A stretch of 64,000 nt of DNA from CAYZHM01 sp964478225 (GTDB taxonomy: Bacteria > Pseudomonadota > Alphaproteobacteria > Micavibrionales > Micavibrionaceae), in assembly GCA_964478225.1 (NCBI GenBank), contig CAYZHM010000001.1:1-64000 (forward strand), given 5' to 3'. Positions 56,394-64,000 of this stretch are shown piece after piece (position 1 is the first letter of the stretch; the number at the start of each line of letters is the position of its first letter). The notes under the pieces are model-generated. The model made no database searches, was not told the DNA's origin, and saw only the letters and a list, made by a program, of their open reading frames with translations. Made by a program: the position numbers and the translations under genes.

Positions 56394-56659
56394 TGTCCGG
56401 CGACCTTGACGATCTTGGCAATCAGATCAAAAAGGCCCGTGATGAGAGCGAGGATGCCCTTGAAATTGAAGTCGGGGAAGGCCGCAATGAAGGCATGGCC
56501 GCTGGCGGCGCGTTTTTGTCCTATGTGATCTCTGGGGGGCTCTTTGGATATGTGCTGGACCGCTATTTTGACACGCTACCCTGGATCATGATGGGTATGC
56601 TTGTTATTGGCTTTGGGCTTGGTGTTTTTCATGCTAATAAGGCTATGAATAAAAAATGA
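56393..56659 (+). CDS. atpI: ATP synthase protein I
   Basis: The 88 aa have a charged N-terminal half (DDLGNQIKKARDESED) and two membrane helices (LSYVISGGLFGYVLDRYFD and PWIMMGMLVIGFGLGVFHAN), the AtpI/AtpQ arrangement that assists c-ring assembly. ATG 56393 overlaps the smc stop by one base; the preceding TTG is not needed. It heads the F0 genes. Confidence 0.9.
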   Translation: MSGDLDDLGNQIKKARDESEDALEIEVGEGRNEGMAAGGAFLSYVISGGLFGYVLDRYFDTLPWIMMGMLVIGFGLGVFHANKAMNKK

Positions 56660-56752
56660 CGTGAGAAGCGCGCAATCCGCACGTTTTGCGGGTTGAAATG
56701 ACAAAAGAAATAGGTTAAATATTTTGCGAAATTTGAAAGAGGAGTTTAGAAC

Positions 56753-57499
56753 TTGGCCAGCCCTACCCATCAGTTTGTGATTCAGCAAAAAATCCCTTTT
56801 GAAATCGCAGGTGTTGACCTGTCTATTACCAACTCAACAGTGTGGATGGCAATTGGCGTTGTTATCGCGATTACCTTCATGTGGTTGGCCAGCAAGCCGA
56901 AATCTCTGATTCCTGGGCGCATGCAGATGGCCGGGGAGTATATGTACGAGTTTATTGCCAAGATGGTGCGCGATAATATTGGAAGCAAGGGACGTGTTTA
57001 TTTTCCTTTTGTTTTCACTCTTTTTGTTTTTGTTCTCATGGGTAATTTGTTGGGGCTTACCCCCTATTCTTTCACCTATACAAGCCATTTGGCTGTAACG
57101 GGCGCGCTTGCTCTCATTGTCTTTTTCATGATCTTTATTTTTGGCTTCATGTATCACGGGCCAAAGTTCTTGGGACTTTTTGTACCGGCTGGAGCCCCTT
57201 TGTGGCTTATTCCCATGATTATGCCGATTGAGATTATTTCGTTTTTTGTAAGACCGATTACCCTGTCAGTCCGTCTATTTGCCAATATGATGGCGGGACA
57301 CATTGTTCTTAAGATTGTGGCCAGTTTTGCTGTGGCGGCGGCCACAATGGGCGGGGTTGGCTATGCTTTGGGGGCATTGCCGGTGCTGGTTAATGTGGTT
57401 TTAATGGCTTTTGAGTTCCTGGTGGCGCTTATTCAGGCTTATGTTTTTGCTATTTTAACCTGCGTTTATTTGAAAGATACGGTTGATCTTCACCATTAA
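56753..57499 (+). CDS. atpB: ATP synthase subunit a
   Basis: Subunit a forms the proton half-channels. The segments ISFFVRPITLSVRLFANMMAGHIVLK (with the essential Arg) and LVNVVLMAFEFLVALIQAYVFAILTCVYLKDTV are the diagnostic C-terminal motifs. At 248 aa it is typical. The start is TTG at 56753, well spaced from GGAG at 56741-56744. Confidence 0.97.
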   Translation: MASPTHQFVIQQKIPFEIAGVDLSITNSTVWMAIGVVIAITFMWLASKPKSLIPGRMQMAGEYMYEFIAKMVRDNIGSKGRVYFPFVFTLFVFVLMGNLLGLTPYSFTYTSHLAVTGALALIVFFMIFIFGFMYHGPKFLGLFVPAGAPLWLIPMIMPIEIISFFVRPITLSVRLFANMMAGHIVLKIVASFAVAAATMGGVGYALGALPVLVNVVLMAFEFLVALIQAYVFAILTCVYLKDTVDLHH

Positions 57500-57520
57500 T
57501 TCTGTATTATCCGAAACAAA

Positions 57521-57566
57521 TTTTAACATTTTAACTTTTAACTGATGTAAACAAACGAAGAAGGAA
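57521..57566 (+). promoter_or_regulatory. Candidate atpE translation enhancer
   Basis: Three TTTTAAC repeats (57521, 57529, 57536) are followed by ACAAACGAAGAAGGA just before the atpE start. U-rich enhancers of similar position raise c-subunit translation in E. coli. No promoter or stable hairpin is visible in this 75-base gap. Confidence 0.4.
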
Positions 57567-57574
57567 AAAAGACT

Positions 57575-57802
57575 ATGGATCCAGTAACAGCAAAACTTAT
57601 AGCCGGCGCGCTTGTCATTATGCTTCCAGCTTTTGGTGCAGCGATCGGCCTTGGTATGTACTTTTCATCATACAGCAACGGCGTTTCACGCAATCCTCAG
57701 TCTAAAGATTTGCTCGACAAGAACTTCTTCTTGATCTTGGCGCTTATTGAAGCTCTTGGGATTATTCCTATCGGTATCGGCGCAGCCCTGTTGTTCGGAT
57801 AA
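57575..57802 (+). CDS. atpE: ATP synthase subunit c
   Basis: Two membrane hairpin helices with the polar loop SNGVSRNPQSKDLL, and the proton-carrying Glu in LALIEALGIIPIGI. At 75 aa it is the standard c-subunit. AAGGA precedes ATG 57575. Confidence 0.98.
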   Translation: MDPVTAKLIAGALVIMLPAFGAAIGLGMYFSSYSNGVSRNPQSKDLLDKNFFLILALIEALGIIPIGIGAALLFG

Positions 57803-57808
57803 AAGCGG

Positions 57809-58516
57809 ATGATTTCGGCAAATTGCCTTACATATTGCACAAAAGCCCTGCGTGTCGGGGTTTTTGTTGTTGTATTGGGGATGATTTGTCCGGCACCGGT
57901 TTATTCCGAGACTTTTTCTCCTGAAGAAGAGTTTGTCGCTGAAGCTTCAGAGCATTCGGACGGCGTGGCAGAACATGGAGAAGCCCATGGATCAGAAGAT
58001 GGCGGGCATGAATCCAAGGGCGGACTGCCTCAGCTTGATTTTACAAGCTACCCCAGCCAAATTTTTTGGTGTCTTGTGACCTTCGGTCTATTGTTCCTCG
58101 TTTTCTCTCGTAAAATGCTGCCAGACATTTCAAGTACGATTGAAAACCGTCGTGAGCATGTGCAAAGCGATTTGGACACAGCGCAGGACCTTAAAGATAG
58201 CGCAGAGCTAGCCAGGAAGACTTACGAAGAGCTTTTGAAGGATGCCAATCAGAAGGCTTTGGCTTTGATGCATAAGACAGATGGCGCTCTTAAAGAGAAA
58301 ATTGCTGATGCCATGAAGACTTTTGGTGAAAAGTCTGTAGACATGGTGCAAACGACAGAAAAGGACCTCGATCAGGCAAAAAAGAAGGCCATGCTTGAGA
58401 TGCACGATGTGGCGGCGGAGGTTGCAAGCTTGGCGGCAAACAAGATTATTGGTGTCCCTGCTGATCTGCAGTATGCGAAGACAATCGTCAATAACATTTA
58501 TAAGAAGGCGGCGTAA
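57809..58516 (+). CDS. atpF': ATP synthase subunit b'
   Basis: The b-type stator has one membrane helix (PSQIFWCLVTFGLLFLVFSR near residue 90) followed by a long helical dimerisation region. The N-terminus is extended by about 85 residues including a signal-like stretch (VGVFVVVLGMICPAPVYSE) and an acidic/His-rich segment. Two b-type genes in tandem are the b'/b arrangement of alphaproteobacteria and photosynthetic lines. Its length is 235 aa, longer than usual. Confidence 0.92.
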   Translation: MISANCLTYCTKALRVGVFVVVLGMICPAPVYSETFSPEEEFVAEASEHSDGVAEHGEAHGSEDGGHESKGGLPQLDFTSYPSQIFWCLVTFGLLFLVFSRKMLPDISSTIENRREHVQSDLDTAQDLKDSAELARKTYEELLKDANQKALALMHKTDGALKEKIADAMKTFGEKSVDMVQTTEKDLDQAKKKAMLEMHDVAAEVASLAANKIIGVPADLQYAKTIVNNIYKKAA

Positions 58517-58519
58517 GTT

Positions 58520-59026
58520 ATGGCTGACCCACACCACGAGACAGGATTGTTGATGGATGCGAGCTTTTGGGTTGCGCTGTCCTTTGTGCTGTTTGCTATC
58601 ATTTTGTGGAAGTTTGGAAAACAGGCTGTGTTGTCTGCTCTTGATGCGCGTATTGAGAACATCAAGGATGATATCAAGACAGCAGAGAATCTAAGAATTG
58701 AAGCTCAAGAGCTTTTGGCACAGTATCAGCGCAAGCAACGCGATGCCGAGAAAGAGGCGGCGCGTATTCTTGATGAAGCCAAGAAAGGCGCATCAGAAAT
58801 TAAAAAGGAAGCTGAAAAAGAGCTAAAAGAGACGATTAAAAGAAAAGAACAGCAGCTTGAGGAGCGCGTTGCTCGTTTGAAGCAAAACGCTGTTGAGGAA
58901 ATTCAAGCTTATGCCGCTGATCTCGCAATCAAGGCAACGACAGAAATTGTCATGGAAAGTCTTGATAAGAAGTCAAATGAGCGTCTAGTTGATGAAGCCA
59001 TCGACGATATGAAAAACATCCATTAA
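58520..59026 (+). CDS. atpF: ATP synthase subunit b
   Basis: A membrane helix ASFWVALSFVLFAIILWKFG near residue 15 is followed by a highly charged coiled-coil (EAARILDEAKKGASEIKKEAEK). At 168 aa it is normal. It starts 3 bases after the b' gene and ends the F0 block; F1 genes are not in the window, as expected from the split F0/F1 operons of this class. Confidence 0.95.
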   Translation: MADPHHETGLLMDASFWVALSFVLFAIILWKFGKQAVLSALDARIENIKDDIKTAENLRIEAQELLAQYQRKQRDAEKEAARILDEAKKGASEIKKEAEKELKETIKRKEQQLEERVARLKQNAVEEIQAYAADLAIKATTEIVMESLDKKSNERLVDEAIDDMKNIH

Positions 59027-59067
59027 TTTACTGGATTGCCCTCTCACTCCCATTGCATAATAGGCTC

Positions 59068-59685
59068 ATGTCGGTTTTTACCCCGCCTCACCTGAATGAC
59101 AGACAACGCTGGAATGGCTTGCGTGTGGGATTGCTTGGTGGATCGTTTAACCCCCCGCATGAAGGGCATGTTCATATTTCTCTCGCGGCGCTGAACGGGT
59201 TAAAGCTTGATTGGGTGTGGTGGCTTGTTACGCCTCAAAATCCGCTGAAAGAAACCTCCCCTCCTCCGACAGCGGACCGTATGAAACTGGCACGCGATCT
59301 TATTCGCCACCCGCGTATTCTTGTAACCGACATCGAAGAAAGCCTTGGGACGAACATCACCTATGAAACAGTCAAGCGTTTGAAGGCACAGTATTCCCAA
59401 ACCAATTTTATCTGGATCAGCGGCATGGATAACGCCCTGAACTTGCATAAGTGGCAACATTGGAAGGATTTGCTTGCTGAAATCCCTATGGTCCATTTCA
59501 GCCGGAATCCGGCCAACACCATGATTAAATCAAGCCCCTTAAGACTTTACGAAAAACAAAAGCATGTTTTTATGAATAAAGGGGCGAAAGTGCCGCTTGA
59601 TTCGGGCACAACCTACTGGATTATGCAGAAAAAGATCGTACATACGTCTTCAAGCGAGATTAGAAAAAGAAATGGCGGATCATAG
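59068..59685 (+). CDS. nadD: Nicotinate-nucleotide adenylyltransferase
   Basis: The enzyme makes NaAD in NAD synthesis. Motif VGLLGGSFNPPHEGHVHIS near residue 20, FIWISGMDNALNLHKWQHWKDL near residue 115, and the C-terminal TSSSEIRKRN are diagnostic. At 205 aa it is usual. ATG 59068 is taken; an upstream in-frame start at 59053 is possible. It opens the nadD-rsfS-rlmH block. Confidence 0.95.
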   Translation: MSVFTPPHLNDRQRWNGLRVGLLGGSFNPPHEGHVHISLAALNGLKLDWVWWLVTPQNPLKETSPPPTADRMKLARDLIRHPRILVTDIEESLGTNITYETVKRLKAQYSQTNFIWISGMDNALNLHKWQHWKDLLAEIPMVHFSRNPANTMIKSSPLRLYEKQKHVFMNKGAKVPLDSGTTYWIMQKKIVHTSSSEIRKRNGGS

Positions 59686-59734
59686 GTTTAATATCCAGTC
59701 TATTGCTCTGCAGCTTGTTTATGCTGTTTTCACT

Positions 59735-59763
59735 TTGCGCGATTTGGCAAAAAGGGATATAAT
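59735..59763 (+). promoter_or_regulatory. Promoter with perfect TATAAT after nadD
   Basis: TTGCGC (59735-59740), a 17-base spacer and a perfect TATAAT (59758-59763). The predicted start near 59770 lies 137 bases before an intrinsic terminator. Confidence 0.5.
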
Positions 59764-59769
59764 GGGGTT

Positions 59770-59907
59770 ATGGGATGGCGCTTTCATAGCCCCTGTTATA
59801 CGGGGAGTGTGTCGAAAAGATGATAGAGAGTTTTACTCGAAATTATCGCGTTCGTTTCTATATTAGTGATGTTGCAAGGGCTGGTCTTGTTTGACCCAGC
59901 CTTTTTT
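59770..59907 (+). ncRNA. Candidate short transcript or rsfS leader
   Basis: A promoter and an intrinsic terminator bracket about 138 bases with no housekeeping gene. Inside are a CCCC/GGGG hairpin (about 59791-59804) and a 24-codon open reading frame (59820-59894, MIESFTRNYRVRFYISDVAR...) whose stop lies in the terminator hairpin. The element could be a small RNA, a small protein mRNA, or an attenuator upstream of rsfS. No known family is recognised. Confidence 0.4.
59876..59907 (+). terminator. Intrinsic terminator upstream of rsfS
   Basis: The stem GGCTGG/CCAGCC extends outward through a G-U and two A-T pairs and inward through TC/GA with a bulge, followed by TTTTTT. Confidence 0.8.
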
Positions 59908-59948
59908 ATTTTAACAACTTGGTGACTTAATAAAAGGAGATAACGACC

Positions 59949-60338
59949 ATTTCAAAAATCGACCCAAGCGTGCTTTTAAGCCCGCAAGAATTGAAGAAGT
60001 TTGTTGAGCAGTCTTTAGACGCAGACAAGGCTTTTGATATCACGACAATCGATCTGGATGAGCAATGCGGCATCGCCGACACTATGATCATCGCATCGGG
60101 TTCATCTTCCAGGCATGTGGCCGCGATGGCTGAGAAACTGAAAGACAGACTTTCGATGGTTCAGATTAAAGGGGTTAGAATTGAAGGTCTAGGCACCGCT
60201 GACTGGGTTGTTATTGATGCGGGCGATATTGTCGTCCATTTGTTCCGTCCGGAAGTGCGTGAGTTTTATAACATAGAGCGCATGTGGGGCATGGGACAAA
60301 ACCTGCAGGTTGTTTCTCAGCACCACGCGATGGTCTAG
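59949..60338 (+). CDS. rsfS: Ribosome silencing factor RsfS, probable AUU start
   Basis: RsfS binds L14 and blocks subunit joining under starvation. FDITTIDLDEQCGIADTMIIASGSSSRHVAAMAEKL and GTADWVVIDAGDIVVHLFRPEVREFYNIERMW are diagnostic. The frame is closed by TAA at 59931, and the first ordinary start is GTG at 59970, some 30 bases from the ribosome binding site. AAGGAG (59934-59939) is 9 bases before ATT at 59949, which therefore is the best start, giving 129 aa. rlmH follows. Confidence 0.88.
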   Translation: MSKIDPSVLLSPQELKKFVEQSLDADKAFDITTIDLDEQCGIADTMIIASGSSSRHVAAMAEKLKDRLSMVQIKGVRIEGLGTADWVVIDAGDIVVHLFRPEVREFYNIERMWGMGQNLQVVSQHHAMV

Positions 60339-60374
60339 TTTCCCTCCGCTTAAATTTCCTGTACAACTTTCCGT

Positions 60375-60797
60375 ATGTTGAAAGTTGATGTTATTGCTGT
60401 TGGACAGCTTAAATCTGGTCCTCTTTATGATCTTTGTGAACGTTATCGCTCGATGGTCCAGATGCCGCTCAGTGTGATCGAACTTAAAGACAATCAGAAA
60501 ATTGCAGATAAAATTAATCCGCGTGCCATTATCTGGGCGCTGGACGAGCGTGGCAGCAGCATTAGCAGTCCTAGCTTCGCTCAGGAGATTCAAGATCTAA
60601 TTGATAACGGGGAGAAGCATTTACAATTTATCATTGGTGGGGCGGATGGATTGCCGGAAGATGTTCGGAATTCTGCACATAAATTAATCAGTTTCGGGAA
60701 ACAGACTTGGCCGCACATGCTGGCGCGGGTTATGCTTTTGGAACAAATATACCGTGCACAGCAAATTATTAAAGGGCACCCTTATCATCGTGATTAG
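60375..60797 (+). CDS. rlmH: 23S rRNA pseudouridine-1915 N3-methyltransferase RlmH
   Basis: This SPOUT methyltransferase of 140 aa has the knot motif HLQFIIGGADGLPEDVR and the C-terminal FGKQTWPHMLARVMLLEQIYRAQQIIKGHPYHRD, which includes the conserved terminal residues. It lies 36 bases after rsfS, as in most bacteria, and its stop overlaps the EnvC-like start. Confidence 0.97.
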   Translation: MLKVDVIAVGQLKSGPLYDLCERYRSMVQMPLSVIELKDNQKIADKINPRAIIWALDERGSSISSPSFAQEIQDLIDNGEKHLQFIIGGADGLPEDVRNSAHKLISFGKQTWPHMLARVMLLEQIYRAQQIIKGHPYHRD

Positions 60798-61953
60798 ATT
60801 CTTTTTGCTTTTTTTAAGCGTTTTTTGTTTTTGTTCGCAAGCTTATGCGTCGCCGCCTGTGCCCGGGCGAAAAAAGACACCTGAGATTATTAAGCAAGAC
60901 CTTCAAGCGCAAAAACAACAGCAAGCAGAACTTGAGAAGAAATCCAAAGCAATTGAATCGGAGCTTGAGGATTTACGAGGTGACCTTGTCAGTACCGCTA
61001 AAGACGTGCAGGACAATGAAAAAACCTTATTAGAGCTGGAAGACGGTATGCGTGCCCTCGAGGCAGAAAAATCTCAAATTCAGGGTAGGCTTGAAAATGA
61101 CCGCAAATCTATCTCTCATTTAATTCTCGCTTTGCAAAGGATAAGCCGCGTACCGCCACAGGCTCTGATTGCTCAGCCCGATGCGCCACTTAAGACAGCA
61201 CAGAGTCATATGTTGATGCGTGATATTATCCCCGCTCTGCATAAGCAGGCTCAAGAGCTGCAAACCAATATTGAGCGATTGGATCGTATCAGTGAGGAGA
61301 TGGCGCTAAAAAAGGAAAGAACCATAGAGGCATCCAAAATCTTGCATAAAGAGCAAAAGCGGCTTGAGACCCTTGCAAGTAAAAAGGAAAGTTTATACCG
61401 CGAGGCCAATAAGGATTTGCGGGCTCAAGAGATTATGGTGGAGCGGATCTCTTTGCAGGCAAAAAATCTTCAGGATCTTGTCTATAGGTTGGAACGCAAC
61501 AATGAGGAGGAACGTTCACGCAATCTAACGGGACAAGCCATAAAAAGACCTAAAGGATCTATTCCTAGCGCTGGGACAGGACGGCTTCCAGTTCCAGGGG
61601 CCATTACAATCGCCTTTAACGAGCCGGATAATTTTGGAGCGCCCAGTCAGGGTTTGACTATCAAAGGACGCTCAGGATCATTGGTTACAGCGCCGATGGG
61701 GGGGGTGGTACGTTTTGTGGGTCCGTTTAAAAATTATGGGAACATGGTTATTATTGAACACCAAAACAAATATCATAGCCTTATTGCAGGATTTGAAAAA
61801 ATTGATACATTGGTAGGACAGAAAGTTACCGCGGGTGAGCCGCTGGGAAAAATGTTTTCAGAAAAAAGCGGCAAAACTCCTAAAATTTACTATGAGCTCC
61901 GTCATGACGGGACACCTGTTAATCCGGCGGAAAAAATTTCGGGTATGGGATGA
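60790..61953 (+). CDS. EnvC-like murein hydrolase activator (M23 domain)
   Basis: A signal peptide (IRFFLLFLSVFCFCSQAYAS) precedes two coiled-coil regions (about residues 30-240) and a C-terminal LytM/M23 domain. The usual metal ligands are replaced: GSLVTAPMGGVVRFVGPFKNYGNMVIIEHQNKYHSLIAGFEKI retains a late His but lacks the HxxD pair, like EnvC, which activates amidases rather than cutting. GTG 60790 is the likely start, overlapping the rlmH stop. ctpA follows. Confidence 0.88.
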   Translation: MIRFFLLFLSVFCFCSQAYASPPVPGRKKTPEIIKQDLQAQKQQQAELEKKSKAIESELEDLRGDLVSTAKDVQDNEKTLLELEDGMRALEAEKSQIQGRLENDRKSISHLILALQRISRVPPQALIAQPDAPLKTAQSHMLMRDIIPALHKQAQELQTNIERLDRISEEMALKKERTIEASKILHKEQKRLETLASKKESLYREANKDLRAQEIMVERISLQAKNLQDLVYRLERNNEEERSRNLTGQAIKRPKGSIPSAGTGRLPVPGAITIAFNEPDNFGAPSQGLTIKGRSGSLVTAPMGGVVRFVGPFKNYGNMVIIEHQNKYHSLIAGFEKIDTLVGQKVTAGEPLGKMFSEKSGKTPKIYYELRHDGTPVNPAEKISGMG

Positions 61954-62013
61954 CCGCATCGCAATCAGGTCTATATTTGTTTAATTGTAAAATTTGTAAG
62001 GAATATTTTAGAG

Positions 62014-63399
62014 ATGCGCACATTTAAATTCGGATTGGTTACAGTTTTTGCCGTTGTTTTGAGCTTTGGTTCTTATCAGCAGTGTGTAGCGCAGGAAGAG
62101 GACAGAACAGCCGGAACTCAAATTGAAGTAGAAAAAGATTTTAGCGAAACCTATCGTTTATTGAATTTGTTTGGCGATGTTTTCGAGCGCACCCGTGCTC
62201 AATATGTTGAGCCTGTTGAGGACAAAGAGCTTATTGAAAATGCACTGAACGGAATGCTTTCAAGTCTTGACCCTCATTCCTCTTATCTCAATGAAAAGAA
62301 CTTTGAAGAGATGAACGTCAGCGTTAGCGGTAATTTTGGCGGGCTTGGTATTGAAGTGACGATGGAAAACGGCCTGGTCAAGGTTGTTTCCCCGATTGAT
62401 GATACCCCCGCGTTCCGTGCGGGCATTAAAGCCGGTGATTTTATCAGCGCCATTGACGATGAGCCTGTGATGGGCATGAGCTTGAATGATGCGGTTGAAA
62501 AAATGCGTGGAAAGGTCGGCAGCGATATTAAAATCACAATTTTGCGCGAGGAAGAGCCAGAGCCTATTGAATATACGATTACGCGCGATGTAATCAAAAT
62601 CCGTTCTGTACGCTCGCATTTGGAAGGCAATGCTGGATATGTTCGCATTACGACCTTTAATCGCAACACAGAAGATGCGCTGAAAGAAGCTATTGCTGAT
62701 ATTAAGAAGCAGCTTGGCAATAAGTTGATCGGGATTGTTCTTGATTTGCGGAATAACCCCGGTGGCTTGCTCAATCAAGCGATTGCAGTATCTGATGCCT
62801 TTTTGGATAAAGGGGAAATCGTATCAACACGCGGCCGCAATGAAAGCGATACGAAGCGTGATAATGCAACGCCCGGCGATATGATTGATGGGTTGCCGAT
62901 GGTTGTTCTTATTAATGGCGGGTCGGCTTCTGCCTCAGAAATCGTTGCTGGTGCCCTTCAAGATCACAAACGTGCAATTCTTCTTGGGACAAAGTCTTTC
63001 GGTAAAGGCTCTGTGCAGACGGTTATTCCGTTGCCGGGTCATGGGGCAATGCGTTTGACGACAGCGCGTTATTATACCCCTTCCGGACGCTCCATTCAGG
63101 CTAAGGGGATTGATCCCGACATCATGGTTGAGCCAGCAAAAGTTGAAGTGCTTCATATCAAGCGTTACAGAGAAGAAGACAACAAAGATGCGTTGGTAAA
63201 CGAGCAGATTGTCATCGAAAAGAAGAAGGTTGATGAGAAGGATTCCAAGCCAGCGGCTAATGATAACGCTGAAAAAATTGATGTTGATGGAGACGGAAAA
63301 CCGGATGAGGAAGCGCAGGACTATCAGTTGACGCGCGCTCTTGATCTGCTGAACGGGTTGTCTCTTTACAAGGAAGGCGCCGCAGCGAGCCAGCAATAA
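62014..63399 (+). CDS. ctpA: Carboxy-terminal processing protease CtpA (S41)
   Basis: This periplasmic serine protease has a signal peptide (FGLVTVFAVVLSFGSYQQCVAQ), a PDZ domain (FGGLGIEVTMENGLVKVVSPIDDTPAFRAGIKAGD), and the catalytic core NGGSASASEIVAGAL with Lys in LGTKSFGKGSVQTVIPL (Ser-Lys dyad). The C-terminus is extended and highly charged (EKKKVDEKDSKPAANDNAEK). At 461 aa it is slightly longer than the common 430-450. Confidence 0.95.
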   Translation: MRTFKFGLVTVFAVVLSFGSYQQCVAQEEDRTAGTQIEVEKDFSETYRLLNLFGDVFERTRAQYVEPVEDKELIENALNGMLSSLDPHSSYLNEKNFEEMNVSVSGNFGGLGIEVTMENGLVKVVSPIDDTPAFRAGIKAGDFISAIDDEPVMGMSLNDAVEKMRGKVGSDIKITILREEEPEPIEYTITRDVIKIRSVRSHLEGNAGYVRITTFNRNTEDALKEAIADIKKQLGNKLIGIVLDLRNNPGGLLNQAIAVSDAFLDKGEIVSTRGRNESDTKRDNATPGDMIDGLPMVVLINGGSASASEIVAGALQDHKRAILLGTKSFGKGSVQTVIPLPGHGAMRLTTARYYTPSGRSIQAKGIDPDIMVEPAKVEVLHIKRYREEDNKDALVNEQIVIEKKKVDEKDSKPAANDNAEKIDVDGDGKPDEEAQDYQLTRALDLLNGLSLYKEGAAASQQ

Positions 63400-64000
63400 A
63401 TGAGCATGAATATCACCACCTATATTCAGCCAAAGGCTTTTTTGCAGGGATTGGCCGTGGTGTTTGGGGTGTATGTCTTTGTCCTGCTTTTCATCATTGC
63501 AAACGGCGCAGAAACCTTAAAGTTGCTTGAAGACAAGCTCCCAATCGAAGTCATTCCTTTGGTTACAGAGGGAGACGTGATTGTAGATGAGCCTATTCAA
63601 TCCGAGGCGGCATCTGTCACGCATGAGCCAGAAGCAAAATCAGACACAGGATCCTCCCCTTCTCACCCTCCCGCGGTTGTTCAGCATGCATCTGGAGAAT
63701 CATTATCGTTGGCTCCTATAAAAGGATTGGAGGAGCCGGCTGATGAAATTGACGGCAAGAAAATGATGATTCCCAAAATATCGCCAGAGGGAGTTACACC
63801 TTTTACGGCTTACAAACGTCCTTTTGCAGCAACAGATAAACCTTACATAGCGCTTGTGCTTAAAGGAATTGGTCTTTCAGAAAACCTAACGCAAGAGGCC
63901 ATAAATTCATTGCCGGCTGATGTCAGCTTTGTGCTTTCGCCTTATGCGCAAGACGTTAAGAAATGGCAGAATTTAGCTCGGTCAAACGGACATGAAACAT
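63400..64000 (+). CDS. Divergent polysaccharide deacetylase family protein (3' end outside window)
   Basis: The frame starts at ATG 63400 just after the ctpA stop and stays open to the window edge (200 codons). A membrane anchor lies at residues 15-34 (GLAVVFGVYVFVLLFIIANG), then an acidic/Pro linker, then the start of the catalytic domain: DKPYIALVLKGIGLSENLTQEAINSLPADVSFVLSPYAQDVKKWQNLARSNGHE, typical of the DUF610 family that follows ctpA in this class. Confidence 0.9.
   Translation, partial: MSMNITTYIQPKAFLQGLAVVFGVYVFVLLFIIANGAETLKLLEDKLPIEVIPLVTEGDVIVDEPIQSEAASVTHEPEAKSDTGSSPSHPPAVVQHASGESLSLAPIKGLEEPADEIDGKKMMIPKISPEGVTPFTAYKRPFAATDKPYIALVLKGIGLSENLTQEAINSLPADVSFVLSPYAQDVKKWQNLARSNGHET

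Noticed and set aside
59597..59866. An 89-codon frame overlapping the end of nadD
   Set aside because: Its first third lies inside nadD in another frame, no ribosome binding site is present, and it crosses the promoter of the short transcript; the composition is not protein-like.

Overview
This window is chromosomal DNA from an alphaproteobacterium of moderate GC. The evidence is a solitary CcrM-type GANTC methyltransferase, an ELM1/DUF1022 protein beside thioredoxin reductase, the rplU-rpmA-obgE order, an rlpA-dacC-tmk-holB-metG-tatD run, a DciA-like/DsbA-like/SMC neighbourhood next to a separate F0 ATP synthase operon with both b' and b subunits, and the nadD-rsfS-rlmH-envC-ctpA-divergent polysaccharide deacetylase order. 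The exact order or genus cannot be read from the sequence alone. Coding density is very high, with many 1-13 nt overlaps between co-directional genes and several convergent overlaps of 13-91 nt. No insertion sequence, prophage or CRISPR array was seen.

Layout. 1-4.4 kb: the 3' end of mfd, two small unknown genes, an AmgK-like sugar kinase and an aspartate aminotransferase. 4.4-9.4 kb: a patatin-like lipase preceded by a newly inferred structured RNA with its own promoter and terminator, a LysR gene broken at a run of seven Cs, trxB, an ELM1-family gene and an Lrp regulator. 9.4-18.2 kb: ccrM with ten GANTC sites packed into its promoter region, rnhB, pepN, a truncated proB remnant, obgE, rpmA, rplU, a ZIP metal transporter divergent from mntR with a candidate operator between them, a CPBP protease and tRNA-Ser(UGA). 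18.2-26.2 kb: a K+ channel-like protein and an operon-like run for peptidoglycan remodelling, replication and tRNA charging.

26.2-34.7 kb is the most unusual region. An MMPL/RND exporter diverges from a LolA-like carrier, an outer-membrane barrel, a ThiF-like adenylyltransferase and a nitroreductase, the last four overlapping end to end. A methyltransferase and a FeeM/PEP-CTERM-associated N-acyltransferase follow. Together they look like a pathway that makes, modifies and exports an acylated small molecule or lipid to the outer membrane. 34.8-47.7 kb is an exopolysaccharide locus: two glycosyltransferases, three sulfotransferases, two asparagine-synthase-type enzymes, a hexapeptide acyltransferase, an NHL-repeat protein carrying a hexanucleotide microsatellite, a Wzx-like flippase, an O-antigen-ligase/Wzy-like protein and an outer-membrane barrel. 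This suggests a sulfated, probably amidated surface polymer.

47.7-64 kb returns to housekeeping genes: mutY, a DciA-like gene, efp, an inositol monophosphatase, a DsbA-like lipoprotein, smc, atpI-atpB-atpE-atpF'-atpF, nadD, rsfS, rlmH, an EnvC-like gene, ctpA and the start of a divergent polysaccharide deacetylase gene. Two genes, the methyltransferase at 32850-33632 and rsfS, appear to use AUU start codons: each has a well-placed Shine-Dalgarno sequence, and no ATG, GTG or TTG lies at a usable distance.
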